Assembly: GCF_016906305.1 (NCBI RefSeq)
Contig: NZ_JADDOL010000016.1
Coordinates: 32,182-96,181, forward strand
DNA: 64,000 nt
Direction of reading: 5' to 3'
Origin: Alloalcanivorax marinus
GTDB lineage: Bacteria; Pseudomonadota; Gammaproteobacteria; Pseudomonadales; Alcanivoracaceae
How positions within the stretch are numbered: position 1 is the first letter of the stretch; every line of letters starts with the position of its first letter. This document shows positions 27,470 to 35,605 of the stretch, piece after piece. A model generated the notes under the pieces. That model was not told the origin of the DNA, ran no database searches, and was given only the letters and a program-made list of their open reading frames with translations. The position numbers and the translations under genes are program-made.

Positions 27470-28206
27470 CAGGGAATGTCCTTGCCGTCCCAGGCCAGGA
27501 AGCGGCCGCTGTCCGCCTCGCCGGCGCCGTCGATCAGGCCCAGCAGCCGCTCCGCGGCGAAGTCCGGGGTAAACAGCTTTCCCTCCGGCACATTGCGCTG
27601 AAACGGGCGTGACAGGGCGGTGTCCACGGTGCCCGGATGCAGCGCCAGCACGATCAGACCCGGCGCCCGGCGCCGCGCTTCCACCGCGAAGGTGCGGATA
27701 AACTGATTCTGGGCCGCCTTGGAGGCCCGGTAGGCGTACCAGCCGCCGAGCCGGTTGTCGGCGATGCTGCCGACCCGCGCGGACAGGGAGGCGAACACCG
27801 CCCGTTGGCCACCACGCAGCAGCGGCAGGCCGTGTTTGGCCAGCAGCATGGGCGCGCTGGCGTTGAGCGCGAAGGCGCGGGCCAGGGCGGCGCCGTCCAG
27901 ATCCTCCAAACGCTTCTCCGGCGCCAGCCCGTGGGCCTCGTCGTGCAACACGCCGGCGCAGTGAATCAGACTGTCCAGCGGCTCGCCGGCCCCGGCCACC
28001 CGCTCCATCAACGCGGCGATGTCCTGTTCCCGGGTCAGATCCGCCGCCACCGGGATCAGCCGCTGCTCTCCATGAGCCACCGGCGCCCGGCCCTCGCCCG
28101 GCCGCCGGCTGACCGCGAACACGGTATCCCCGGCCTCCAGGCAGCGCCGCGTCAGCGCACCACCGATCCCGCCGCTGGCGCCGGTGATCAAACGGACTTT
28201 CCCCAT
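27466..28206 (-). CDS. Short-chain dehydrogenase (CsgA/C-factor-like)
   Basis: This 246-residue SDR has cofactor motif TGASGGIG, the [13 protein letters not shown] segment in place of [13 protein letters not shown] with the catalytic serine and YRASKAAQN with the Tyr-Lys pair. It resembles the C-factor/CsgA-like group of small SDRs, known from Myxococcus signalling and found widely in marine bacteria without known substrate. ATG 28206 has GGAAGGCGGT upstream. It is the first gene of the coupled set SDR, DUF2256, DASH cryptochrome, so a light- or oxidation-related role is possible. Confidence 0.88.
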   Translation of the reverse strand: MGKVRLITGASGGIGGALTRRCLEAGDTVFAVSRRPGEGRAPVAHGEQRLIPVAADLTREQDIAALMERVAGAGEPLDSLIHCAGVLHDEAHGLAPEKRLEDLDGAALARAFALNASAPMLLAKHGLPLLRGGQRAVFASLSARVGSIADNRLGGWYAYRASKAAQNQFIRTFAVEARRRAPGLIVLALHPGTVDTALSRPFQRNVPEGKLFTPDFAAERLLGLIDGAGEADSGRFLAWDGKDIPW

Positions 28207-28392
28207 ACCGCCTTCCTCGCTCCATGGAAACCCGGCCAGCCTAACCACGCCCGCGCCCAGACCCCGTGAACACCCGCCCCACCCGCCCCAACCACGGAGC
28301 CGCGCGGCCTCTACCGAGGGTTCAACCTTTGTTTGCAAAGCACCCCCGAATTTTTCACGACGGAATCACCATTCTCCGGGCACACTGTCCCC

Positions 28393-29403
28393 ATGACGAA
28401 GGACCAGTCCACGCCGCCGCTGATCGTGCCCACGGACCAGGGCCTGTACTGCGCCGCCGGCGACTTCCACATTGATCCCTGGCGCCCGGTCCCCCGGGCG
28501 GTGCTCACCCACGCCCACGCCGACCACGCGCGCACCGGCAGCCAGCGCTACTTCGCCCAGGCCGACGGCGTGCCCCTGCTGCGCCACCGGCTCGGCAACC
28601 AGGATTTCGAACCCCTCGACTACGGCGAGCGGCGCCGCTTCGGCGCGGTACGCGTCAGTCTGCATTCCGCCGGCCACGTGCTGGGTTCCTCCCAGGTGCG
28701 GGTGGAGCACGACGACGGCCGGGTCTGGGTGTTCACCGGCGACTTCAAACGGGACGCCGACCCCACCTGCGCGCCCTTCGAGGTGGTGCCCTGCGACACC
28801 CTGATCACCGAAGCCACCTTCGCGCTGCCCTGCTACCGCTGGCCGCCGGTGGAGCGGGTCGGCGAGCGCATCCACCACTGGTGGTCGGCGCACCCGGACC
28901 GGCCCTGCGTTCTGTTCACCTACGCCCTGGGCAAGGCCCAGCGGGTGCTGGCGGCGCTGACCGCGCACACCGATCGCACCGTCCACCTGCACGGCGCCAT
29001 GGTGCCGTTGACCGAACTGTACCGGCGGGCCGGGGTGACCATGCTGCCCACCGAGCCGGTGTCCGCGCTGCCGCGCGGCCACGACTTCAGCGGCGCGCTG
29101 ATCCTGGCGCCACCCTCCGCCGCCGGCAGCCCCTGGATGCGCCGCTTCAAGAATGCCAGCACCGGCTTCGCCTCCGGCTGGATGCGCATTCGCGGCAACC
29201 GTCGCCGGCGCGGCTACGATTACGGCTTCGAACTGAGCGACCATGCCGACTGGCCGGCGCTGCTGCGAACCGTCCGCGACTGCGGCGCGCGCACCGTGCT
29301 CACCACCCACGGCCGCAGCGACGAGCTGGTGCGTTACCTCCGCGAAGTGGAGGGCGTGGATGCCCGCGCCCTGAGCACCCTGTACGGCGGGGAGGACGAC
29401 TGA
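28393..29403 (+). CDS. Ligase-associated DNA exonuclease (MBL/beta-CASP)
   Basis: The 336-residue metallo-beta-lactamase-fold nuclease is of the beta-CASP type. The metal motif HAHADHA (two-metal HxHxDH) is near residue 38, with further ligands in SLHSAGHVLGS and FTGDFKRDADPT, and late ligands in ELSDHADW and TTHGRSDEL. It is the Exo component of the conserved ligase-associated DNA-repair cluster, alongside ATP-dependent ligase, Lhr-type helicase and PdeM. The ATG at 28393 gives the family N-terminus. It ends in a TGATG junction with the ligase gene, so they are coupled. Confidence 0.93.
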   Translation: MTKDQSTPPLIVPTDQGLYCAAGDFHIDPWRPVPRAVLTHAHADHARTGSQRYFAQADGVPLLRHRLGNQDFEPLDYGERRRFGAVRVSLHSAGHVLGSSQVRVEHDDGRVWVFTGDFKRDADPTCAPFEVVPCDTLITEATFALPCYRWPPVERVGERIHHWWSAHPDRPCVLFTYALGKAQRVLAALTAHTDRTVHLHGAMVPLTELYRRAGVTMLPTEPVSALPRGHDFSGALILAPPSAAGSPWMRRFKNASTGFASGWMRIRGNRRRRGYDYGFELSDHADWPALLRTVRDCGARTVLTTHGRSDELVRYLREVEGVDARALSTLYGGEDD

Positions 29404-31013
29404 TGCAGGCCTTCGCCGCCCTGTTCGCCGAGCTGGACGCCACCACTCGCACCCGCGTCAAGCTGGACGCAATGAAAGACTACTTCGAGCAGGTCGGGCC
29501 CACGGACGGCGCCTGGGCGGTGTACGTGCTCACCGGCCGGCGCATGAAGCGCCTGATCGGCGCGCGCAAGCTGCGCGACTGGCTCGGCGAGGCCAGCGGC
29601 CTGCCGGACTGGCTGGTGGAGGAGACCTACCAGCACGTGGGCGATCTGGCGGAAACCGTCAGCCTGCTCATGGACGACGGCGAGGACCGCCCGGCGGTGG
29701 AAGGCAGTCTGGCCGAGTGGGTGGAAGAGGGCGTGCTGGCCCTGCGCGGCCTGGACGAGCAGGACCAGAAGGCCCGGGTGCTGGCCCATTGGCGGCGGCT
29801 GCCCCGGTCCGCCTGTTTTCTCTACAACAAGCTGCTCACCGGCAGCCTGCGGGTGGGCGTGTCCCGGGGTCTGGTGGAGCGCGCCCTGGCGGAGCTGAGC
29901 GACCGGCCCCGGGCGCTGATCGCCCGCCGGCTGATGGGCGAGTTCGAACCGTCCGCCGATTTCTACCGCCACCTGCTCAGCGAGGAACGGCGCGAGGAGC
30001 GTGACGGCCAGCCCTACCCGTTCTTCCTCGCCTCGCCGCTGGAAAGTGAGCCGCCCAGCCTGGGACCGCTCACCGACTGGCAGGCGGAATGGAAGTGGGA
30101 CGGCATCCGCGCCCAGCTGATCGCCCGGCCGGCGGACGCCGAGCCCAATCAGGTGTGGCTGTGGTCGCGGGGCGAGGAACCCATGGCCGGGCGTTTCCCG
30201 GAGGTGGAGGCCGCCGCCGGGGCGCTGCCGGAGGTGGTGCTGGACGGCGAACTGGTGGCCTGGAAGGACGGCGTGCTGCCGTTCTCCGAGATGCAACGGC
30301 GTATCCAGCGCAAGAAGGTCGGCGACAAACTGCTGCGCGAGGTGCCGGTGGCGTTTCTGGCCTACGATCTGCTTGAGTACCAGGGCCGCGACTGGCGGGC
30401 ACGGCCGCTCAGCGAACGGCGCGCCGCCCTGGAAACGCTGATCGCGGACACCGACGCGCCGGCCCTGAAGCTCAGCCCCACGGTAAGGGCGGACGACTGG
30501 GCGGCGCTGGCGGCCCTGCGCGAGAACAGCCGCGCACACCGCGTCGAGGGCCTGATGCTGAAGCGCGCCGACAGCCCCTACCGCAGCGGCCGGGTGCGCG
30601 GCGACTGGTGGAAGTGGAAGCTCGATCCGCTGACCCTGGACGCGGTGCTGCTCTATGCCCAGCCCGGCCACGGCCGCCGCGCCAACCTGTACACCGACTA
30701 CACCCTGGCGGTGCCGGACGGCGACAGCTATGTACCCATCGCCAAGGCCTACTCCGGCCTCACCGACCAGGAAATCGGCCAGTTGGACCGCTGGATCCGC
30801 CGCAACACGGTGGAGAAGTTCGGCCCGGTGCGCTCCCTGCGCCCGCACCAGGTGTTCGAGATCGCCTTCGAGGGCATTCAGCCGTCGTCGCGGCACAAGT
30901 CCGGCATTGCCCTGCGCTTCCCGCGCATCGCCCGCTGGCGCCAGGATCTGACCCCGGACCAGGCGGACAGCCTGACCCAGGTGAAGGAGCTGCTGAATGC
31001 CTTCGGCAGCTGA
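29403..31013 (+). CDS. ATP-dependent DNA ligase of the repair cluster
   Basis: The 536-residue ligase has an N-terminal DNA-binding helical domain (about 1-200), a nucleotidyltransferase core and an OB fold (from about 430). The adenylated lysine is K231 in EWKWDGIRAQ, followed by VVLDGELVAW, the MQRRIQRKK helix, RVEGLMLKR and WWKWKLDPLTLDAVL. It is the ligase linked to cisplatin or alkylation damage response, separate from replicative NAD-dependent LigA. It sits between the exonuclease and the Lhr-type helicase, with a 1-nt and a 17-nt overlap respectively. The longer frame from 28881 overlaps the exonuclease and is a shadow. Confidence 0.94.
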   Translation: MQAFAALFAELDATTRTRVKLDAMKDYFEQVGPTDGAWAVYVLTGRRMKRLIGARKLRDWLGEASGLPDWLVEETYQHVGDLAETVSLLMDDGEDRPAVEGSLAEWVEEGVLALRGLDEQDQKARVLAHWRRLPRSACFLYNKLLTGSLRVGVSRGLVERALAELSDRPRALIARRLMGEFEPSADFYRHLLSEERREERDGQPYPFFLASPLESEPPSLGPLTDWQAEWKWDGIRAQLIARPADAEPNQVWLWSRGEEPMAGRFPEVEAAAGALPEVVLDGELVAWKDGVLPFSEMQRRIQRKKVGDKLLREVPVAFLAYDLLEYQGRDWRARPLSERRAALETLIADTDAPALKLSPTVRADDWAALAALRENSRAHRVEGLMLKRADSPYRSGRVRGDWWKWKLDPLTLDAVLLYAQPGHGRRANLYTDYTLAVPDGDSYVPIAKAYSGLTDQEIGQLDRWIRRNTVEKFGPVRSLRPHQVFEIAFEGIQPSSRHKSGIALRFPRIARWRQDLTPDQADSLTQVKELLNAFGS

Positions 31014-33462
31014 CGGCCTGGCCCGCGTCGACGCCTGGTTCGCGGAACAGGGCTGGACGCCGGCGCCGTTTCAGCGCCGCGCCTGGGCGGCGTTCCGTCA
31101 GGGCCGCTCCGGGCTGATCCACTCGCCCACCGGCTCCGGCAAATCCCTGGCCGCCTGGCTGGGACCGGTGTCCCGGGCGCTGGAGAGTGACGACGGCCAG
31201 GCCGGCCTGCGGGTGCTGTGGATCACGCCGCTGCGCGCCCTGGCCGCCGACACCGCCGAGAATCTGCGCGCCGCCTTGGACGGTGTGGGCCTGGACTGGA
31301 AAGTGGAAACCCGCACCGGCGACACCGGCGCCGCCGCCCGCGCCCGCCAGCGCAAACGCCTGCCGGAGGCGCTGATCACCACCCCGGAAAGCCTGTCGCT
31401 GCTGCTCTCCTACAAACAGGCGGCGGACCGCTTTCGTCACCTGGACGCGGTGATCGTGGACGAATGGCACGAACTGCTGGGCAGCAAGCGCGGTGTGCAG
31501 CTGGAGCTGTGCCTGGCCTGGCTGCGCGCCCGCCGGCCCGGCCTGCCGGTGTGGGGGCTGTCAGCCACCCTGGGCAATCTGGACGAAGCCCTGGCGGTGT
31601 TGCTGGGCCCGCACGCGGACGCCGGCGAACGCATCGCCGGCGACAGCGCCAAGACCCTCACCGTGCGTGGCCTGTGCCCGGAGCGGCTGGACCGCTTTCC
31701 CTGGGCCGGCCATTTGGGCCTGTCGCAGCTCCAGCCGGTGATTGACTATCTGGAGCAGGGGCGGAGCGCGCTGCTGTTCACCAACACCCGCTCCCAGGCG
31801 GAACTGTGGTTCGAGGCGCTGGCGAAAAACAAGCTGGAGTGGATCACCGAAATCGGCCTGCACCACGGCTCCATCGACCGGCCCCTGCGGCAGAAGCTGG
31901 AGCAGGGCCTGCGCGAGGGCGCCTTCCGCTGCGTGGTGTGCACCTCCAGCCTGGATCTGGGTGTGGATTTCTCGCCGGTGGACCGGGTGGTGCAGGTGGG
32001 CAGCCCCAAGGGCGTGGCGCGGCTGATGCAGCGCGCCGGCCGCTCCGGCCACAGGCCCGGGGCCGACAGCGAAATCCTCTGTGTGCCCAGCCACGCCTTT
32101 GAGCTGGTGGAAATCGCCGCCGCCCGCCGCGCCTGGGCCGCCGGCCGGGTGGAGGCGCGCCGCCCGCTGACCCTGTGTCTGGACGTGCTGGTCCAGCATC
32201 TGGTGACCCTGGCGGTGGGCGACGGCTTCGAGCCCGGCGCCGCCCTGGCCGAGGCCCGCGCCACCCACGCCTTCGCCGCGCTCACCGATGAACAGTTCCA
32301 GTGGTGCCTGGACTTCATCACCCGGGGCGGCCCGGTGCTGGAACATTACCCTCAGTTCCAGCGGGTGGTGGAAGAGGGCGGCCGCTACCGGGTCACCGAC
32401 CAGGGGCTGGCCCGTCGCCACCGCATGTCCGTGGGCACCATCACCAGCGACTATCAGATGCGGGTGAAATTCCTGCGCGGCCCGGGCCTGGGCACCATCG
32501 AGGAAAGCTTTATCGCCCGCCTCAAACCCGGCGACGCCTTCCTGTTTTCCGGGCGCGCCCTGGAGCTGGTGAAAGTGCGCGACATGATCGCCTATGTGCG
32601 CGCCGCCAAGGGCCGCCGGTCCCTGGTGCCGCGCTGGCAGGGCGGGCGGCTGCCGCTGTCCACGGAGCTGGCGGACACGGTGCTGGAGATCCTCGAGGAG
32701 GTGGCCGGCGGTGACTACCGGGACCCGGAGGTGCAGGCGATCCGGTCGATCCTGGAAACCCAGCTGGACCAGTCGGCGCTGCCGTCCCGGCACCGGCTGC
32801 TGATCGAGCGCAGCCGCTCCCGGGAGGGCACCCACCTGTTCCTGTTTCCGTTCGCCGGGCGCCTGGCCCACGAGGGGCTGGCGGCGCTGCTGGCCTGGCG
32901 CCTCGGCCAGCGGCTGCCGGCCACCTTCTCGATCTCGGTGAACGATTACGGGCTGGAACTGCTCACCGCCAGCGCCCTGCCGGCGCTGACCGACGCGGAC
33001 TGGCGCGCCCTGCTGTCGCCGGAGCGGCTGGTGGAGGACGTGCTGGCCGCGCTCAACGCCAGCGAACTGGCCCGGCGCCGGTTCCGCGATATCGCCCGCA
33101 TCAGCGGCCTGGTGTTCCAGGGCTACCCGGGCAAGGGCAAAACCGGCAAGCAGCTGCAGGCCTCCAGCGGCCTGCTCTACGACACCCTGGACCGCTACGA
33201 CCCGGGCCACCGTCTGCTCGATCAGGCGCGCCGGGAAGTGCTGGAAAGCCAGCTGGAACTGGGCCGCCTGCGCGCCGTGCTGGAGCGGGTGGCGGACCAG
33301 GCTCTGTGCCTCACCGAGCCGGAGCGCTTCACGCCGCTGGCGTTTCCACTGTGGGTGGAGCGCCTGCGCAACCGGCTCAGCACGGAAAGCTGGCGGGACC
33401 GGGTGGCGCGCATGACCGAGCGCTTGGAGAAACACGCCGACCGGCGCGCGGGGGGCGGATGA
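30997..33462 (+). CDS. Ligase-associated Lhr-type DEXH-box helicase
   Basis: The 821-residue superfamily 2 helicase is of the Lhr-Core type, which unwinds RNA:DNA or DNA:DNA with 3'-5' polarity. Motif I is SPTGSGKS, motif II VDEWHELLGS (DEWH), motif III SATLGN, and the second RecA domain has TSSLDLGVDF and QRAGRSGHRPG. A winged-helix and C-terminal WH/HTH module follow to residue 821. It starts inside the ligase gene (17-nt overlap) and its stop overlaps PdeM (ATGA), so the four repair genes form a single translated unit. The call is firm. Confidence 0.94.
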   Translation: MPSAADGLARVDAWFAEQGWTPAPFQRRAWAAFRQGRSGLIHSPTGSGKSLAAWLGPVSRALESDDGQAGLRVLWITPLRALAADTAENLRAALDGVGLDWKVETRTGDTGAAARARQRKRLPEALITTPESLSLLLSYKQAADRFRHLDAVIVDEWHELLGSKRGVQLELCLAWLRARRPGLPVWGLSATLGNLDEALAVLLGPHADAGERIAGDSAKTLTVRGLCPERLDRFPWAGHLGLSQLQPVIDYLEQGRSALLFTNTRSQAELWFEALAKNKLEWITEIGLHHGSIDRPLRQKLEQGLREGAFRCVVCTSSLDLGVDFSPVDRVVQVGSPKGVARLMQRAGRSGHRPGADSEILCVPSHAFELVEIAAARRAWAAGRVEARRPLTLCLDVLVQHLVTLAVGDGFEPGAALAEARATHAFAALTDEQFQWCLDFITRGGPVLEHYPQFQRVVEEGGRYRVTDQGLARRHRMSVGTITSDYQMRVKFLRGPGLGTIEESFIARLKPGDAFLFSGRALELVKVRDMIAYVRAAKGRRSLVPRWQGGRLPLSTELADTVLEILEEVAGGDYRDPEVQAIRSILETQLDQSALPSRHRLLIERSRSREGTHLFLFPFAGRLAHEGLAALLAWRLGQRLPATFSISVNDYGLELLTASALPALTDADWRALLSPERLVEDVLAALNASELARRRFRDIARISGLVFQGYPGKGKTGKQLQASSGLLYDTLDRYDPGHRLLDQARREVLESQLELGRLRAVLERVADQALCLTEPERFTPLAFPLWVERLRNRLSTESWRDRVARMTERLEKHADRRAGGG

Positions 33463-34115
33463 GCGACGTTCTGACGCTGCCCCTGGCCGGCGAAACCGTG
33501 CTGCTGCATGGCGACCGGGCACTGTATTACCCGGCGGAGCGGGCGCTGCTGGTGGCCGACACTCACTTCGGCAAGGGCGCTTTTCTGCGCCGCCAGGGGC
33601 TGGCGGTGCCCGGCGGCGGCAGCGCCGCCGATCTGGACCGGCTGAGCGCCCTGATCGGCCATTTCCGGCCAGAGCGGCTGATCGTGCTGGGGGATTTCTT
33701 CCATCACCGGCCGCGGCCCGGCGAACCGTTTCTGGCGGCCTGGCCGCGCTGGCGGGCGGCGCACCCGACGCTGACGCCGGAGGTGGTGATCGGCAACCAC
33801 GACCGGCACGCGGAGGGGTTGGACCTGGATTTGATCTGGCATGACGAGCTGGATCTGGGGCCGTTCCGATTGCGCCACGACCCGGAGCCGGTGGCCGGCC
33901 GTCACGTGCTGGGCGGCCACCTGCACCCGGCCTACCGGCTGCGCGGCGCCGGCGACGGGGTGCGCGCGCCGGTGTTCTGGCTGCGCGAGGCGGTCACCGT
34001 GCTGCCCGCCTTCGGCGGCCTCACCGGCGGCTGGGCGGTGCGCCCCGGCCGGGGTGAGCGGGTGGTGCTGGCCCTGGACGGCGGGCTCTACCCGCTGCCC
34101 GCCGCGCCCCTATAG
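33459..34115 (+). CDS. pdeM: Ligase-associated DNA repair phosphoesterase PdeM
   Basis: The 218-residue calcineurin-like metallophosphoesterase should cut DNA or process ends. The metal ligands are in LLVADTHFGKGA, VLGDFFHH, VIGNHDRH and GGHLHPAY, giving the classical D-x-H, GD, GNHD and GHxH set. It is the last gene of the exonuclease, ligase, helicase, PdeM cluster, overlapping the helicase stop by 4 nt. Its own 3' end overlaps the convergent pldA by 6 nt, so no terminator separates them. Confidence 0.93.
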   Translation: MSDVLTLPLAGETVLLHGDRALYYPAERALLVADTHFGKGAFLRRQGLAVPGGGSAADLDRLSALIGHFRPERLIVLGDFFHHRPRPGEPFLAAWPRWRAAHPTLTPEVVIGNHDRHAEGLDLDLIWHDELDLGPFRLRHDPEPVAGRHVLGGHLHPAYRLRGAGDGVRAPVFWLREAVTVLPAFGGLTGGWAVRPGRGERVVLALDGGLYPLPAAPL

Positions 34116-35141
34116 GGTGTCGGTAAGCAGAATGCCCAGGCTGAAGCGGGTCTCGTAGTCGTCGTAGTTGATCAGGGAGTCGCCGTAGCCGGTGAACACC
34201 TGCACCAGCCCCTTGAAGCGCTCGTTGATGGGGAAGGAGTAATTGACGCGGCCGGCGCCCTTGTTGTCCGAGCGCAGGTTGTTACGCACCATCAGCTCGA
34301 CCACATGGTTGCCGAAGGCCCGCGCCACTTCCAGCTCGAAGTGCCCCATGTACTTTTCGATGTCCGGGTTGTTGTCGCCGCGTGGGTCCAGCGGATAGTC
34401 CTTGTCGTCCTCGGGAATCCGGTACCAGGGCATCAGCGACACATAGTACGGGCCGATCTGGGAGATATGCCGCAGGTAGAGCCGGTTCCAGCTGCGCGAG
34501 GTGGGCTCGTCCTCACCGTTGGAATCGTGGCGGAAGCCGAACGCCAGCAGTTCGCTCTGCACCGGGCCCAGTTTCCAGTCCACCGGTTTGGCCAGGAAGA
34601 TTTCCGGGGTGAAATTGATTTCCCGGAACGGGCTCGACTCGCTCTTGTTGTAGGCCTGCCAGAAGAACACCCCGGTAAACGCCATGTACAGGGTGCTGCC
34701 GTCCCAGAAATCGCTGTACAGAGGTGCCTTCAGGGAAATCTGGAATTTGACCTCCTTGGAATCCAGCTCCTGGCCCCGGCGGTCCGGGTCGTTCCACTTG
34801 GGGTTGGACCAGTGGCTGTAGGGCAGCAGGTAATTGCGCCGGTGCGGCGTGATCACGAAGGGGTTGTCCTGGCTGGAGCGTTCCAGGGCCAGCCGGGTGC
34901 GCAGGGCGTCCTCGTGGGGCGAGCGTTGCTCGGGCCGGGGCGCGTCATCCAGGCACCAGGCGCGCAATTGTTCGGCGGTGACGTCGTCGCCCACGGTGCG
35001 CGCGGCGCGCAGCAGGCATTCGTTCTGTTCCTGCAGGCGGGCGGTGGCCGGATCCTCCGCCGGGGAGACCGGGGCGCTGCTCTCGGCGGCGAAGGCCGGC
35101 GCCGCCAGGCAACACAGCAAAGCGAGAAGCGGGCGGGGCAT
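34110..35141 (-). CDS. pldA: Outer-membrane phospholipase A (OMPLA)
   Basis: OMPLA hydrolyses phospholipids that stray into the outer leaflet of the outer membrane; it is a 12-strand barrel active as a Ca-dependent dimer. The 343-residue precursor has a signal peptide ending AFAA and an unusually long N-terminal periplasmic segment (to about residue 100) with three cysteines. The active-site segment is FGFRHDSNGE with H205 and S207, and N219 in SRSWNRLYLR, matching the His-Ser-Asn triad. ATG 35141 has AAGGA eight bases upstream; ATG 35150 is less suitable. The C-terminus ends with TDTL, not the usual aromatic residue. Confidence 0.9.
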   Translation of the reverse strand: MPRPLLALLCCLAAPAFAAESSAPVSPAEDPATARLQEQNECLLRAARTVGDDVTAEQLRAWCLDDAPRPEQRSPHEDALRTRLALERSSQDNPFVITPHRRNYLLPYSHWSNPKWNDPDRRGQELDSKEVKFQISLKAPLYSDFWDGSTLYMAFTGVFFWQAYNKSESSPFREINFTPEIFLAKPVDWKLGPVQSELLAFGFRHDSNGEDEPTSRSWNRLYLRHISQIGPYYVSLMPWYRIPEDDKDYPLDPRGDNNPDIEKYMGHFELEVARAFGNHVVELMVRNNLRSDNKGAGRVNYSFPINERFKGLVQVFTGYGDSLINYDDYETRFSLGILLTDTL

Positions 35142-35164
35142 AGGGGGCATCCTTGGCAAGGGGG

Positions 35165-35353
35165 TCAGAGCGCGCGCAGTTCGTCGTCGTCCAGGGGGCG
35201 CGCTTCTTCTTCCAGCATCACCGGAATGCCGTCGCGCACCGGGTAGGCCAGCCCGCTGGCCTTGCATTTCAATTCGGCGCGTTGCTCGTCGTAGATCAAC
35301 GGCGCCTTGCTCACCGGACAGACCAGAATGTCCAGCAGATTGGGGTCGATCAT
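35165..35353 (-). CDS. Trm112-family protein (YcaR-like)
   Basis: This 62-residue Trm112-like small protein has [37 protein letters not shown] and an acidic tail. In the full zinc-binding form four cysteines occur; here only CP and KCK are seen, so zinc is uncertain. In eukaryotes Trm112 activates methyltransferases; bacterial members are often near lpxK-kdsB, but here it lies between pldA and an acyl-CoA dehydrogenase. GGAGTA precedes the start. The function is unproven, the family call strong. Confidence 0.88.
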   Translation of the reverse strand: MIDPNLLDILVCPVSKAPLIYDEQRAELKCKASGLAYPVRDGIPVMLEEEARPLDDDELRAL

Positions 35354-35434
35354 GGGGCGGTACTCCTGTCGGGAGCCCGAGAATAACGGGGCTCTGGGGG
35401 CGGACTATACCAGTGTTGTCGGACAAAAGTGATT

Positions 35435-35450
35435 TCAAACGCTTGTTTGA
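35435..35450. promoter_or_regulatory. PsrA-like operator ahead of acyl-CoA dehydrogenase
   Basis: TCAAAC and GTTTGA form inverted arms around GCTT. This matches the published PsrA consensus (G/C)AAAC-N2-4-GTTT(G/C). PsrA is a TetR-type fatty-acid-responsive repressor in Pseudomonas. The site lies 155 bp before the dehydrogenase start at 35606. Confidence 0.6.
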
Positions 35451-35605
35451 CTTACGGGTCACAAATAGTTGTGGGCAGCGGCTCGGGGGCACGGCTAACA
35501 TTTCCGTCCTGACGATGGACCCGCCCCCGCCCGCTGCCTCTGTCACAGCCCGTTCCGGGGCCGGTTTTCCCACTTAACGACGACTCATTCCCGGGAGACC
35601 AGATC

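Noticed and set aside
31561..33522. A 653-residue minus-strand frame opposite the helicase
   Set aside because: Shadow of the helicase gene; composition dominated by Gln, His, Arg and Ala.
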